Position numbers and translations under genes: made by a program
Notes under the pieces: model-generated
The model's database searches: none
The model's input: only the letters and a program-made list of their open reading frames with translations
What the model was told of the DNA's origin: nothing
Assembly: GCF_014851395.1 (NCBI RefSeq)
Contig: NW_024040707.1
Coordinates: forward strand, 4,090,349-4,154,348
DNA length: 64,000 nucleotides
Source of the DNA: Micropterus salmoides
Lineage: Eukaryota > Chordata > Actinopteri > Centrarchiformes > Centrarchidae
Direction of reading: 5' to 3'
Part shown: in pieces, positions 35,702 to 47,329 of the stretch
Numbering within the stretch: position 1 is the first letter of the stretch
How the letters are laid out: every line of letters begins with the position of its first letter

Positions 35702-36590
35702 TAAGGGGGCTTTCACATTTACGTTGTTTGGTCCGAACCTTTAGATTTTTCAGTTTTATCCGAACCAAAATTACAGACAAACCCACTATTATTTAAGGTA
35801 TTACATACATGTAAAACTAACATCATAGACATTCTGGTAGATCATAAAAGGACAATATATAAGAATAACTTAAATGAAAATGTAAAAGTATTGGCATAAT
35901 ATGTAAATAGCTATAAATTTATCATTTCTACCCTTTATTTAAATTAGGATATTTTACTATAATTTTATGGTTTTTGCCATATTTTTTGGATGGTCCGGAC
36001 TTTCAGACTATTTACATGGTTTACATGATTCCCATGTGAACCGGCAATAAAAAATGCACGGGGAAATACACTGAAATAAGGACACAATTATAAATCTCCG
36101 GTCACAGCTCATATTTTGAAACAGAAAGCCTCTGTAGAAGCATGGCTTTGGTCTCGTCTCAAACCGAGGTGCAGAAGGATTGCTTGCAGCCTTTTCCTCC
36201 TTTCCTGCTGGTGAAGATGTAATGTTTGCAGAAAAAGGAAATTTATTTAACAAATTTGAACGAGCCTCAAGTTGGCTATAGGCTCGTTGGTGCTGCAGGT
36301 AGTAGCCTCATGACATAATAATAACAATATAGAGGCAATGATATCCATCTGTTCCTCCCTCATTCATTCATTCTTTTTAAAGCTACCTGTGGAACTGTTT
36401 TTAAACCAGTGTCAAGTATTGGGAGACGCAGCCCACATAGACGATGTCGACAGGACGCAAGTCTGTCCCGTAAAGGTCTTTAGTGCGCTCACATTATTGC
36501 AGTATAAAACCAAACCAAAACTAACCAAATGTGACAAAATGTATCAAAACTTTGGTTCTGACCTTGGTGCGGACTTTCAGGTGTGAATGC
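35702..36590. mobile_element. Nonautonomous DNA element in the C/D convergent spacer
   Basis: The left end starts with GGGGGCTTTCACATT. The right end in the sister spacers reads GTGTGAAAGCCCCTT, its inverse, so these look like terminal inverted repeats (the right end here is slightly eroded). The interior holds GGTCCGGACTTTCAG-type words and no coding frame. The same element lies at about 7195-10070 (split by a LINE), and its right end survives near 31200-31225. Superfamily not determined. Confidence 0.5.
35779..35975 (-). repeat. MITE-like repeat, first copy
   Basis: About 200 bp that recur in inverted orientation at 39407-39607. It sits within the DNA element at 35702-36590, replacing about 130 bp present at the equivalent place near 7230-7355. 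Confidence 0.7.
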
Positions 36591-37038
36591 TCAAATGGAA
36601 ACTGACAGGTTTACTATGATTACTATACTTTGCATTTGTATGCTAAACAAAGAGTTTACTATTGAAATCTGTTCTCTACTACTGTAGTGTTTATAAGATG
36701 CCTCTTTGGTTTTTAATCAAAGTATTAATGAAAAACTTTTCATAAAATGAGTTGACTTATTGACTCCCAATTTTACTTTGAAGTTGTTCTGTCACAGTGT
36801 CATTGTCTTGTGTTGCTTCTCTGAGTACATGCTCTAAATATGGATCATTCTGATATCAAATTTTAAGAGTAGAGTGAAGGGAGCTTCGGCGGTGCATGAG
36901 ATAGCAAACTAAAGAGGTGAGACAGATAGCTGAACATGATATATTTGTTTATTGATTCAACTGAAATTTATCAGAACTGTGACATCAGTGGGGTTGTGAC
37001 ATCATCATTGGGGAAGTGTCAGCACCTGGCGTAGATCT

Positions 37039-38942
37039 TCACAGGCGCATGCCACAAACAATGGATTTGTTGATATCACAGTTGGCATCGTTGACATAAT
37101 CTTTTCCTGAAGACAGATTTTTTTTAAAGAAACAATAATTGCACATTAGAGGGCTCAGATGAAAAGTTCTCACAATGATATTGTTTGCATTTACATTAAG
37201 TAAGACTCTCTTCATATAGCACCCTCAGAAACCTGCGTTATAACATGATTCATGGTTGCAAATGAAAGCACATACTGAAAAACAGAGAGTAAGAAAAGTA
37301 AACATCCAACAATGAGGGTCATCCAACATGAGTCAGATAATTAAGTTGTACCTGTAAAGTTAATCTCCATACAGCTTTCTCTTCCACCAGCGTTGTTGGG
37401 TTCCCCTGCAGCCCAGCCTTTGAAGTTGTACTTTGAACCATCACTCCACAGCCACACACCCTCCTGGAAAAGGAGGTATTTAAGTGTCAATTCACGCCAA
37501 TCACAAAATAAATTATTTCACCCCTAGTGGCATCTATCCATGCTAATTGTGAAGAAATGTCCACTGCTCATGTATAATTTTGTTTGTGATGCTAAAAACA
37601 AAAATGACTTTTTGCAAAAACCTTTTTTCAGAAATCATGTCCATGTTACTGAAGATAATCCACAGATGTTGCTGTGAGCATGTTTCAGCAGCAACTATTT
37701 TGGTAAAAGAAAAAACCATGAAAACTGATCATGGATCAGTAACAATAAGTTAGTTTTTCCAGTTTAAATGTTTATTTTTTAATGGTTTGAACTCCACAGT
37801 TCTATTCATTATCATTTAGCTAGCGCTAGAGTTTTTTAGCCTTTAACTCAACGCACACCCAGAGAGTTTATACATTTGGTTGGATTTTTTTCAATCATGT
37901 TTCAGCTGGTGCTTTTTATGAAGGGTTAGTTAAAGTTATGTCCTGTTAAGAACAGTCCACATCACACTGGTCAGATTACAAAAAGTTACATTACAAATTA
38001 CAGTATATATTCAATATCAGGCACACAGAGGGGACAGCTAAATCAGATCCTGTTTTTTGTTAAAAGGCTCACCTTTGCTGCATCGTAGCCTCCAACCCAA
38101 GCGTCTTTATCTACACCAGTCACTTTACGAATCATCTCTCTGATGAACTTGTACTCAGCTGTGGTTCGAAGGGAAGCCAGATTCCCACCGAGAGACGTGC
38201 ACAAACGCTGAAGAAAGAGACAAAAAAAAAATTACTCAGAGATGAGGTGAGAAGTCCTAACACAACTATGTGAACATGCTTGAACTGTGTGTACCAACAG
38301 AGACAACGGAACAATGGATCCCGTGTAAATTCAATAACCTCCATACGAGGACCATTACTAACTGAGTGATCACAAATTTACAGTGTGGCAGTTATAACTG
38401 AAAACGTACCTCTGCATCAGCCCACTGCTGTTCACTGTTGTGGAACATGTAACATTGTTGGCCAAACACAGTCCAACCGTCAGGGCAGGTTTTATAGCAA
38501 TGATCTATAACACAATTGTAGATGATTAGAAGGACAATCATGCAAAAAGCCTCCAATGGTCCAAAGCCAGTGGAGGTCTGAGAATATTGATCCTCAGCAC
38601 AACATTTATGGACAAATTAGAAACAGTTAAGTAACGAGCAATCTTAGGATCAAGTGCAGCTACAGTTTTTCACCTCCACCACTCTGAGAAACACTAACCT
38701 GATTCTGTTTCACTTGATGCCTGTGAAGACACACATATATTCAGTATTGACCTTAATTTTAACTTTACTTCTATTTAACTATTTTAACTTTAGATTTGAA
38801 TTAAAGAAATACAGGTTCACTTCCTTTTATTGCAGTAACAGCAAACTATTTTTTAGATTAATATTTTATTACTTACATTGGCTCCAATACACAGTCCACT
38901 GGTCAAACAGATGACCGCAATGAAATGAAGAGCTGATGCCAT
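37039..38942 (-). CDS. Secreted C-type lectin D (ladderlectin/nattectin-like), EPN type
   Basis: Minus-strand coding exons, in gene order: 38942-38877, 38720-38699, 38504-38410, 38207-38073, 37463-37352 and 37106-37039; 498 nt, 165 residues, canonical splice sites throughout. Signal peptide 1-20, Cys32, six domain cysteines, W-V-G-G, EPN 127-129, E135 and N149-D150 are kept. Individual changes: S-L-R-T-T-A-E-Y in exon 5, K-Y-N-F-K-G, and R-E-S-C in place of R-E-N-C. Exon 1 runs from about 39270 to 39218, with the TATA box at 39294-39301. AATAAA lies at 36948-36953 (reverse). Intact and likely functional, but most of the shared upstream block is missing (a repeat begins at about 39347). Confidence 0.93.
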
Positions 38943-39217
38943 CTGTGTAAACACAGTATATTAATTAAGTAATGTACCATAGATAAGCATGTGAATTCTA
39001 GTTACAAACTTAAAATACAGTTTCAAAAGTGTTTACTACAGCAATGCGATTTTGTGATACAGGATAAATATAAGATAGAGATAAGATAAATGAAAATTTT
39101 TAGGAATTTTTACCGAAACAAGGAATTATAAAGAACTGCATGAAAAGGGGATTTCCCTGGAAGTGAACACTAAAAATAATAATGAACAGATGAAAACTTA
39201 TTTCTATAGAGTCGTAC

Positions 39218-39346
39218 CTTGTTGTGATGATCAGATGAGTTCCACTTGCAGCAGTAGCAGGTAGCAGGGTGTAGTTGAGAGGGAAACTCAGCGTTTATAT
39301 ACCTTCTCTGGGCGCTTCGACTAACACACCTTCAACATGTTTTGCT
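39218..39346 (-). promoter_or_regulatory. Core promoter and exon 1 of lectin gene D
   Basis: The TATATAAA box is at 39294-39301 (reverse) and the exon 1 donor (GTACGA) is intact. Only about 45 bp of the family upstream block remain before MITE-like sequence starts. Confidence 0.7.
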
Positions 39347-39607
39347 ACACTGTAAAAAAAAAATCGTAAAAATACGGTCTAATGACTGGCAGTTGCGGCT
39401 GCCAAAAACCGTAAAATTATAGTAAAATATCCTAATTTAAATAAAGGGTAGAAATGATAAATTTACAGCTATTTACATATTATGCCAATACTTTTACATT
39501 TTCATTTAAGTTATTTTAGCTTATATATTGTCCTTTTATGATCTACCAGAATGTTTATTATGTTAGTTTTACATCTATGTAATACCTTAAATAATAGTGG
39601 GTTTGTA
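39347..39607 (+). repeat. MITE-like repeat cutting gene D's 5' flank
   Basis: Starts with CACTGTAAAAAAAAAATCG and an AAAATACGG word, then about 200 bp inverted relative to 35779-35975. With that copy it brackets gene D in opposite orientation. Confidence 0.7.
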
Positions 39608-41539
39608 TGTTTTATGATGGAAGATACTCATACATCATCTTACTCTTCCTGCCTAACTTTGTTAAATTGTGAAATAACATAATATCATCAGGTAGGCCTT
39701 CCTATAGACGACAAGAAAAGTTCACCACAGTGTGTTATACAGTAAGCACTTATTACAAAACCCACAGTTCACCAATTAATGAGTCCTTATCTCAGTTCAA
39801 AACTACTAGGAGTCCATCTTTCTATATTGCAGTAAGCAAAAAAAAAGGTTCAGGTTGAGGTTCAGTTCAAAAGTTGGCCAATGAAAATAAAACCAAGTGT
39901 CACCTCGTGTTTAATAGACAAGCTTAGTAATTCTCCGACAACACCAGAGTACACCTCCTCCCCTGCAGCCTCCGATGCTGGTGAGCAGCACCGGCTGTAA
40001 CCAGGCTGTAACTCAGGATGGACTGGGCCTCTTTCAGACTTGTGAGTTTGGTTCCTGAGCTGACTGAGCCACAATACCCTTACCTTACTACGCGTGTCTT
40101 TCTGTTGTGCATTTTTCTGTCCATAAAAGCAACGGATGGCCCGACGATTTCACCCACCACCAAGATACCATTGGGTGGCGGGTGCTACTTTTATTCCCTA
40201 TGTGACACTAACTTTTTGTAGGATCAGCTTCTGTCAAGCTTAAAGCCGTCAAGGTACAGCTTAACGTGCAAAGTTGATTTTTTACTCCTGGGTGTCATGA
40301 GACCAGAGCGCAGCAATCTTGTTTATTCACATCGCAATAATATTGCAAATGCAATTAATCATTCAGCCCTACTAGTTATTAAATGTTCAATAACTCCGGT
40401 GTTGTCTGAGAATCTCTAAGCTTGTCTAGTAAACACAACAGGCGTCACTTGTTTTTTTTCGTTGGAAGATAATTCATGCAATTCAAGCATTACCTAATTT
40501 CATCATAACATATAAGCCCGGCCTACAGGAAAGAACAGTGTAGTTTTATCTAATCTTTATCTAATATTGTGTTGCGTCATACAATATCATAATTTATTGC
40601 TTGTTTGTTTTGAATAATACAGAAGATAAAGAGCTTAAAAAACAATTTTGAAAAACATATTGAAAAATTGCAATTAGATTATTTTCCAAAATTATTCAGC
40701 CCTAGTCTGAACATTACGTTTTAGCTCCTGTCTCTTTAAGGCTCCTCTCCCTAAAAGCCCACTTTCTTCTGATTGGCCAACTTCTGAAAGCCTGCCAAGG
40801 AGCAAGAATCTATGTGTTGTGCCCAGTTAAAGCAGGAATTCCCCTAGAGGACAGGCTGTGTTCGGACTACAGGCCAAAGTGACCCATTCAGATGTTTTTT
40901 GCTCATATGTGACTCAGATCTGATGAATTTGTGATGAACAGTGACATAGAATCTGATCTTTTTCAGTTCGGATTTGTAGTCCATATGAGATCCAGGTCAA
41001 ATATTTTGAAATGCAACATCAGTCTGGACAGTCAGAATTAATGCGACTCAGACGTCACCTCAAGCGTCTGTCGTCACAATTCTGAGCTAGCGGAAATATT
41101 GAGTAGAATTAATCGCTCCACAAAAAGCCATCATTTTAATAATTTTAATAAATAAATAAATAAATAAAAATTCTTCTGGCCCTCATTTGTCACGCTCTGC
41201 CGGTCGGCCATTCTTTGTGTTGCACTTTTGAGTTTAGTATCTGCCTTATAGTATGTTGAGTTTTGGGTTCTGTCTAGTGTCCAGTATCTGCTATATAGTC
41301 TGTTGTGTTTTGAGTTTCTCTGAGTTATTGTTTGGTCAGTTCATTATCTGTTATTTAGTTGGTCTTTGATTCCATGTCATGTTCTTAGTCTTGTGTCTCA
41401 TGTCTTTAGTGTTTACTCCTGGTCTTGTGTTCTCTGTTAAGCTCTGTACTGTGTTCTAGTTCTGTGTTCTGATATTTTGTAACGTGTGCGTTTCTGTGTT
41501 GTCGCTTATTCACTCTGCCCCAGGTCTGCTTGTCATGTC

Positions 41540-41589
<50 letters not shown>

Positions 41590-43387
41590 TTGGGTCCTCC
41601 AACCTACTACCTGCTTCACCACACGAACCCTGACATCATTATCATTTGCTCACCAATTCACTTTCTTACACATCAATCAAATAAAACTGTAGACACTAAC
41701 TTCCTCCATGTTTACTTCTGTACTATGTACTGTGTGTGAGGTCAAATTATTTTTTTTGCGCTGCGGGTCACTTTTAGGCCATGTTCACATTGAGGTCTGA
41801 TAGGGGTCATATTAAAAAAATTATGAACAGTCAATTAAAAAAATAAATCCAAATTGAGCATTAAAGCTTGCACTGTGAATGTAGCTTTAACGACATCGCC
41901 TTCGACCATTTAAAGTCTGCATGTATTTTAGACAGAGACCCAACAAATGTGCTTTTAAAATGTACGATTTATTATCAGAGATGAAACATATTGCACACCC
42001 CTAGTCAGAAATATTTAAAATTTTTAGTCAAATATGTCAGAAAAATACTGACTCACCCGTTCTGGGAAAGGGTTGACATACATTGTTTAAATTTATCCGT
42101 GTCACAGCAATCCTTTTGAATTTGAGGTCCAGTATTTTTGTGATCAGACATCCGACAAATGGGGTTTGTTATTATTGATATAGTAATACATCAGACTTGT
42201 AAATTAGATTAATTTTAAAATATGCTACTATCATTTTTCTAGTATGCTTTTATGAGTAACTTATATTAGATGTTTTATTAATTGAGTTATAAAAGAATTA
42301 TCTTTAGAATAATCACTAGATTAATCCATTTTAAAAATAAAAAACATCAGAGAAACATTTATGTTGAAAAGACATGAAAAAGTGCATTTTGCGTAACATG
42401 GGACCTTATAATATGTGATAGCTTGTCCTATATATTGAAGTTGATACTTACTAGTGATGGACTTTTTTTCTCTGTTGGTCGCCTGTTCTCCATCTGTAAA
42501 CCTTGTTCCAATGCTTGATCTAAAAACAATGGAAGCAGGTTTCTTATGATTGCTAGCATTTATTAGTGTTAGAAAAGGGAATGTAAAAAATGCTCAAACA
42601 GGTAACTACACATATTGTGCGTAACGGTTTTGGGCCAAATGTGACATCTCTGGCGTATCATAAATATGTAAAACAAACAAAATATACTCCGATTATTGTG
42701 GACAACATTGTGATTGCGATACACTGTAGAGCTGCAACGGTTAGTCTGGCAAAAGAAAATGAATCGACAACTATTTTGATAATCATTTCAGCCATTTTTA
42801 AAGCAAAAATGTGAAAAATTTGTGTTTTATCTTGTTAAATGTAAGGAGTTGCTGCTATTTTTTGTCATTTATGGTTGTAAATGAAAAGTCTTTGGGTTTT
42901 GGACTATTGGTTGGATAAAAGAAACAATGTGAAGACGTCACTATGTGCGCTGGAAAATTGTGATGAACATTTTTCACAATTTCTTGACATTTTATAGACT
43001 AACCGATTAGTTGAATAATCATTGAATTAATCTGCAGAAAATGTTTCAACTTCTCAGCTGAATAATTACCCCAGTAAATACTTTCCTGATGAGTTTATGG
43101 TCTCAGTCGCTAGTTTCAAGTCTTCTTCAACACAGCATGATGTTCATTTAGTAAATTATGGTCCCATTTGTTTTAAAATAGACCAGAAAGCAGAGTATGT
43201 TTCAGGGCTGGATTATCTATGATTGACATTACCATGGTGACCTGTCAATCAGGCTAGTGCCAACTCGTACACTCGGCTCTGTGTAAATTTAACCAGCACT
43301 GTTGAAAAAGCGTATTAGGAGTTGGCTGTTAACTTTCTCTGGTGAGTACATTTAGTTTTAAAACTGTTGTTCTCTAGACAAAGTTAC
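39608..43387. other. Gene-poor stretch
   Basis: No gene supported. Contains a short ATAA run (41148-41170), a (TC)n tract (41543-41585), and at about 42725-43045 a dispersed fish repeat of the GAGCTGCAACGGTTAGTC type whose ends (near CTGCAACGGTTAGT and ACCGATTAGTTGAAT) look like a decayed foldback or hAT-related element. Confidence 0.5.
41543..41585. repeat. (TC)n microsatellite
   Basis: About 21 TC units. Two short frames crossing it are serine/leucine runs made by the repeat. Confidence 0.95.
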
Positions 43388-44227
43388 AGTGAGGAAAATA
43401 AGTATTTGAACACCCTGCTATTTTGCAAGTCCTCCCACTTAGAAATCATGGAGGGGTCTGAAATTGTCATCGTAGGTGCATGTCCACTGTGAGAGACATA
43501 ATCTAAAAAAAAAAATCCAGAAATCACAATGTATGATTTTTTAACTATTTATTTGTATGATACAGCTGCAAATAAGTATTTGAACACCTGTCTATCAGCT
43601 AGAATTCTGACTCTCAAAGACCTGTTAGTCTGCCTTCAAAATGTCCACCTCCACTCCATTTATTATCCTAAATTAGAGGCACCTGTTTGAGGTCGTTAGC
43701 TGCATAAAGACACCTGTCCACCCCATACAATCAGTAAGAATCCAACTACTAACATGGCCAAGACCAAAGAGCTGTCCAAAGACACTAGAGACAAAATTGT
43801 ACACCTCCACAAGGCTGGAAAGGGCTACGGGGAAATTGCCAAGTAGCTTGTTGAAAAAAGGTCCACTGTTGGTGCAATCATTAGAAAATGGAAGAAGCTA
43901 AACATGACTGTCAATCTCCCTCGGACTGGGGCTCCACGCAAGATCTCACCTCGTGGGGTCTCAATGATCCTAAGAAAGGTGAGAAATCAGCCCAGAACTA
44001 CACGGGAGGAGCTGGTCAATGACCTGAAAAGAGCTGGGACCACCGTTTCCAAGGTTACTGTTGGTAATACAGTAAGACGTCATGGTTTGAAATCATGCAT
44101 GCCACGGAAGGTTCCCCTGCTTAAACCAGCACATGTCAAGGCCCGTCTTCAGTTTGCCAATGACCATTTGGATGATCCAGAGGAGTCATGGGAGAAAGTC
44201 CATTTCTTAAATACAGTCTATGGTTAG
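43388..44227 (+). mobile_element. Tc1-like transposon, 5' half
   Basis: The left end reads CAGTGAGGAAAATAAGTATTTGAAC, a typical fish Tc1 terminus, repeated in part near 43566-43590. A transposase frame starts M-A-K-T-K-E-L-S at about 43754, has an in-frame stop after G-E-I-A-K, and continues from 43904 with the paired-type helix-turn-helix region (T-G-A-P-R-K-I-S). It ends at 44227 before the DDE domain. No right terminus is seen. Inactive. Confidence 0.82.
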
Positions 44228-47200
44228 AGCGAGTCCTATACTGCGCTGTGATTGGCCAGCCCAGTATTCAGGGTGTGGCTTAGCGAAGGTTAGGTTGTAG
44301 TTGCAGCACACACTTTTTTGTTTAGTTAAATCACATTTGTAGTTATGTAATCGCACAGGTTGACTTCGCAATTGAAATTGTGACTAATTTAATCATGCAG
44401 CTCCACAATTATTAACTTAAGTCCTGTTATTTGATAACTGCTTATAAATAAAAAATTTACTTTGTGCAAGTACATATTTGACACACTTGCCCAATCAGGT
44501 AATGTTCAACCTTGCCTGGTAAGCTTGTGTTCTTTCATCTCCAAGTTTGATGTCAGCAAGTAAAAGTAGCAAAAGTGAGAGTGAAATTTATTTATTTATA
44601 ACTATTTATTGTGTTTGATAAATGAAAACAATAGTGTTTATAAACTATAGCTAATAAGAGATAACCACGTCGCATGTGAACATTTGTTAGTGTATGCTTG
44701 CACAAAATAAAACTCCAAATGCAAACTCTGTGGGGCCCAGTCCAGACAATAAATGGACATGATGGGACTCATCATAGGCACACATTTTCAGAGATGCACC
44801 GATCGATCGGCTGGGACCAGAATTGGCCATTTTCAGCACCGGCCATGACTGGTGAACAGTAACAAATGTCAGATTTTCTGCTGGTCATACTGAACGTTAC
44901 ACACATGGGGTGCACAGCAGCACTGACCGTAACTGGCTATTGTTACAGCCAGACACACGCACTAAAACATGTATGCACAGAAGTTCTTTACCTTGACTGA
45001 AGACGACATGAAGCATGCAATTTACACCTGAAGAAAAACACACAGAAAGAGGCGTTATCTTGTTTAACGTTAAAGACGCGGACACGGTGGTCTTGAAAGG
45101 TAATTAACAAAAAAAATATTTTCTAGTCTCAGTTATGGTTTAGTTAGGCTACTAGTTTACATCTATTCATTGTCTTTATGTCAGAATGCCATAAATACTC
45201 ACTGCCTCTGAAGTTCTTGTGGCAGGAAACTTTTGGGGGGAAAAAACAGAGAGACAGATACACACACATTAACTATTAACTCACTGACAGAGACATGGGC
45301 ATGTAAAATATTATTCAACAGCTACATTCTTATTATTACTGATGGGAAAGCTCTGCAACTTCATCCCCAGTAGATACACAAATCCTGGTTATTGCCAACA
45401 CCAATGTCAGACTGGTCAGTTCCAGGGTGGTTAAACGGTACTGCTGGAAAAGTAAAGGCAGTTAGCGCTATCAGACATCTCCCCTGTACAGCACGTTTTT
45501 GGCTGTTATGTAACATTAGTTAAATAAGTGACAAAGTAATGTTAATTAGCTACATGTTAGTACTACCTCCTTGTCTAGGGATGGGAACATCAGTTACAAC
45601 CTTAGATTAAACTGGTGTACAGCTATGTCCTGTACACATCCTGCACATCTTGAGTTTTCAAAGAAGTCTGACAACTGGTTGTTGAAGAAAGGACAGTGGT
45701 AACAATAGAGGACCTGAGGTTCGTAAGGCAAATCAGGGTCGCAAAATAGTCATTTTTAGCTAACGAAGAGACCTTTCTTTTGGATTTTAATATGCAAATG
45801 AAATGCTTAAAACTATCCAGAAATCCTGTATAGAATAAGAAAAAGATGCATCAATAATTGTTGTATAATTGCATTACAGCCCTTTAAATGGTAATCGAAC
45901 ATGGTGGTCCACCAGAAAGGGAGGGACTTGGGCTCTTTATTATGTTATGGGAGACCAAATCAGGTTACATGAAAAACAAATATTTTAACCACTTCTACAA
46001 ATAATAAAACGGGTATGTACCAAAACACTTAAATGCATTTCCCTTTAGAATTCAAACTCCTTAAAATGTTTTAATTTACAGTCAATTTTCATTGATCTGT
46101 TCTTTGTTGTTTGTGAGCGTAGTTACCTAACATAAAAACAAACAGCTCTTCACTTGCTAGTGCAAGCTAGCCAGGGTTTCTGCAGGTTTCACCTAGTCAA
46201 ATTTTAGACGTTTTAAGACCATTATGAATGAAATTTAGGATCTCTATCATGACATCACAAAAATAAAACTACAAAGGAAATGTAATCACAAAATTACATG
46301 CAGAGTAAATAAATGTATTCAAATGTAACAGTACTGAACAAATTAAGATGCATTGTTGAAAAAACAAAAATACATATGCATAAGTTTGTGGATGACTGAC
46401 TCAGTGAGTGAGTGTATGTGTGTACGCGCACTACATCAATCTGCTCTGCCACAAATTTTAGTGGGGATTTGGTGGTCCTCCCCCAAGAAAATGGCAAAAA
46501 AAGGCAAATCCACATAATTTTGAATAAACTACACCCCAAAAGCAAAATTTGCTAAAGAAGTCTGGGGGGGGGGGGGGGGGGGGTACCATTAGATCTGGGA
46601 ATAGTCATTTAATTACTTTTGCTCTCCAAAATAAATTTTACATTGCATAGCACCAAGTTGTTTTGAGCCTCACCACCTTATAAGGGTATATGGGCAATTA
46701 TTACAGATAGGACACGTTCACGTTTGCCTCTTGTGTCTTAATGTATTGCTTTGAAGATTTGTACAATTAACATTAACAAAAAAAATAGGCAACATGAGAA
46801 CCACCTCCCTTCTGTATAACTACAAGCATTTCATTTGTACATCAAAATCCAAAAGAATAATCTCCTCATTAGCTTAAAAGGACTAGTTTACGTCCCTGAA
46901 TTGCTTTAACATTTACTAACCTCAGCTCCTGTGTGGTCACCACTGTCCTTTCTATTTAATTTAATTACCAAGATGCACAGGTAGTGTACAACTTAATGAT
47001 AATCTTGTCCTCAGCTAACTTTCACCACCACTTTCTGCCGCGCTCACATTCGATCTTCCTTTGAAGAATGAGGAGAGGGAGATCAGCGGCGTAGCGACAG
47101 GATGCTTCAAATACGTTACTAGCAACTGGTTTTAACCAAGCCGAGTTCTGTACTTCCACAGTTTTAGACTTTTTTAGACACCGCGGAAACCATGCCAACA

Positions 47201-47259
47201 AATAAAATAGCTGGTTCATTGGTTGACTTTGTTACTACTTACAAATCCTTGAGACGTCA
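44228..47259. other. Gene-poor stretch
   Basis: No gene supported. Holds dispersed-repeat scraps (about 44790-44860, GATGCACCGATCGATCGGC type; about 46170-46250, GGGTTTCTGCAGGTTTCA type) and a G-run at 46564-46583. Confidence 0.45.
46564..46583. repeat. Poly-G run
   Basis: About twenty consecutive G residues. This is rare in genomic DNA and prone to length error. Confidence 0.85.
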
Positions 47260-47329
47260 TGTGAAACATGAGTGGAGAAACTGGGCGAAGCATATTGAGG
47301 AGTCCAGATGAAGTAACAGCTGACCAGGA

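Noticed and set aside
41486..41739. Frames across the (TC)n tract
   Set aside because: Their serine/leucine runs come from the microsatellite.
43904..44227. Open frame with a helix-turn-helix as a host transcription factor
   Set aside because: It matches the N-terminal half of a Tc1 transposase with a Tc1 terminus upstream.
44990..45040. A possible small exon on the minus strand (AG ... GTAAAG)
   Set aside because: The splice-like ends are plausible, but the piece is about 36 nt with no supporting neighbours or coding signal.
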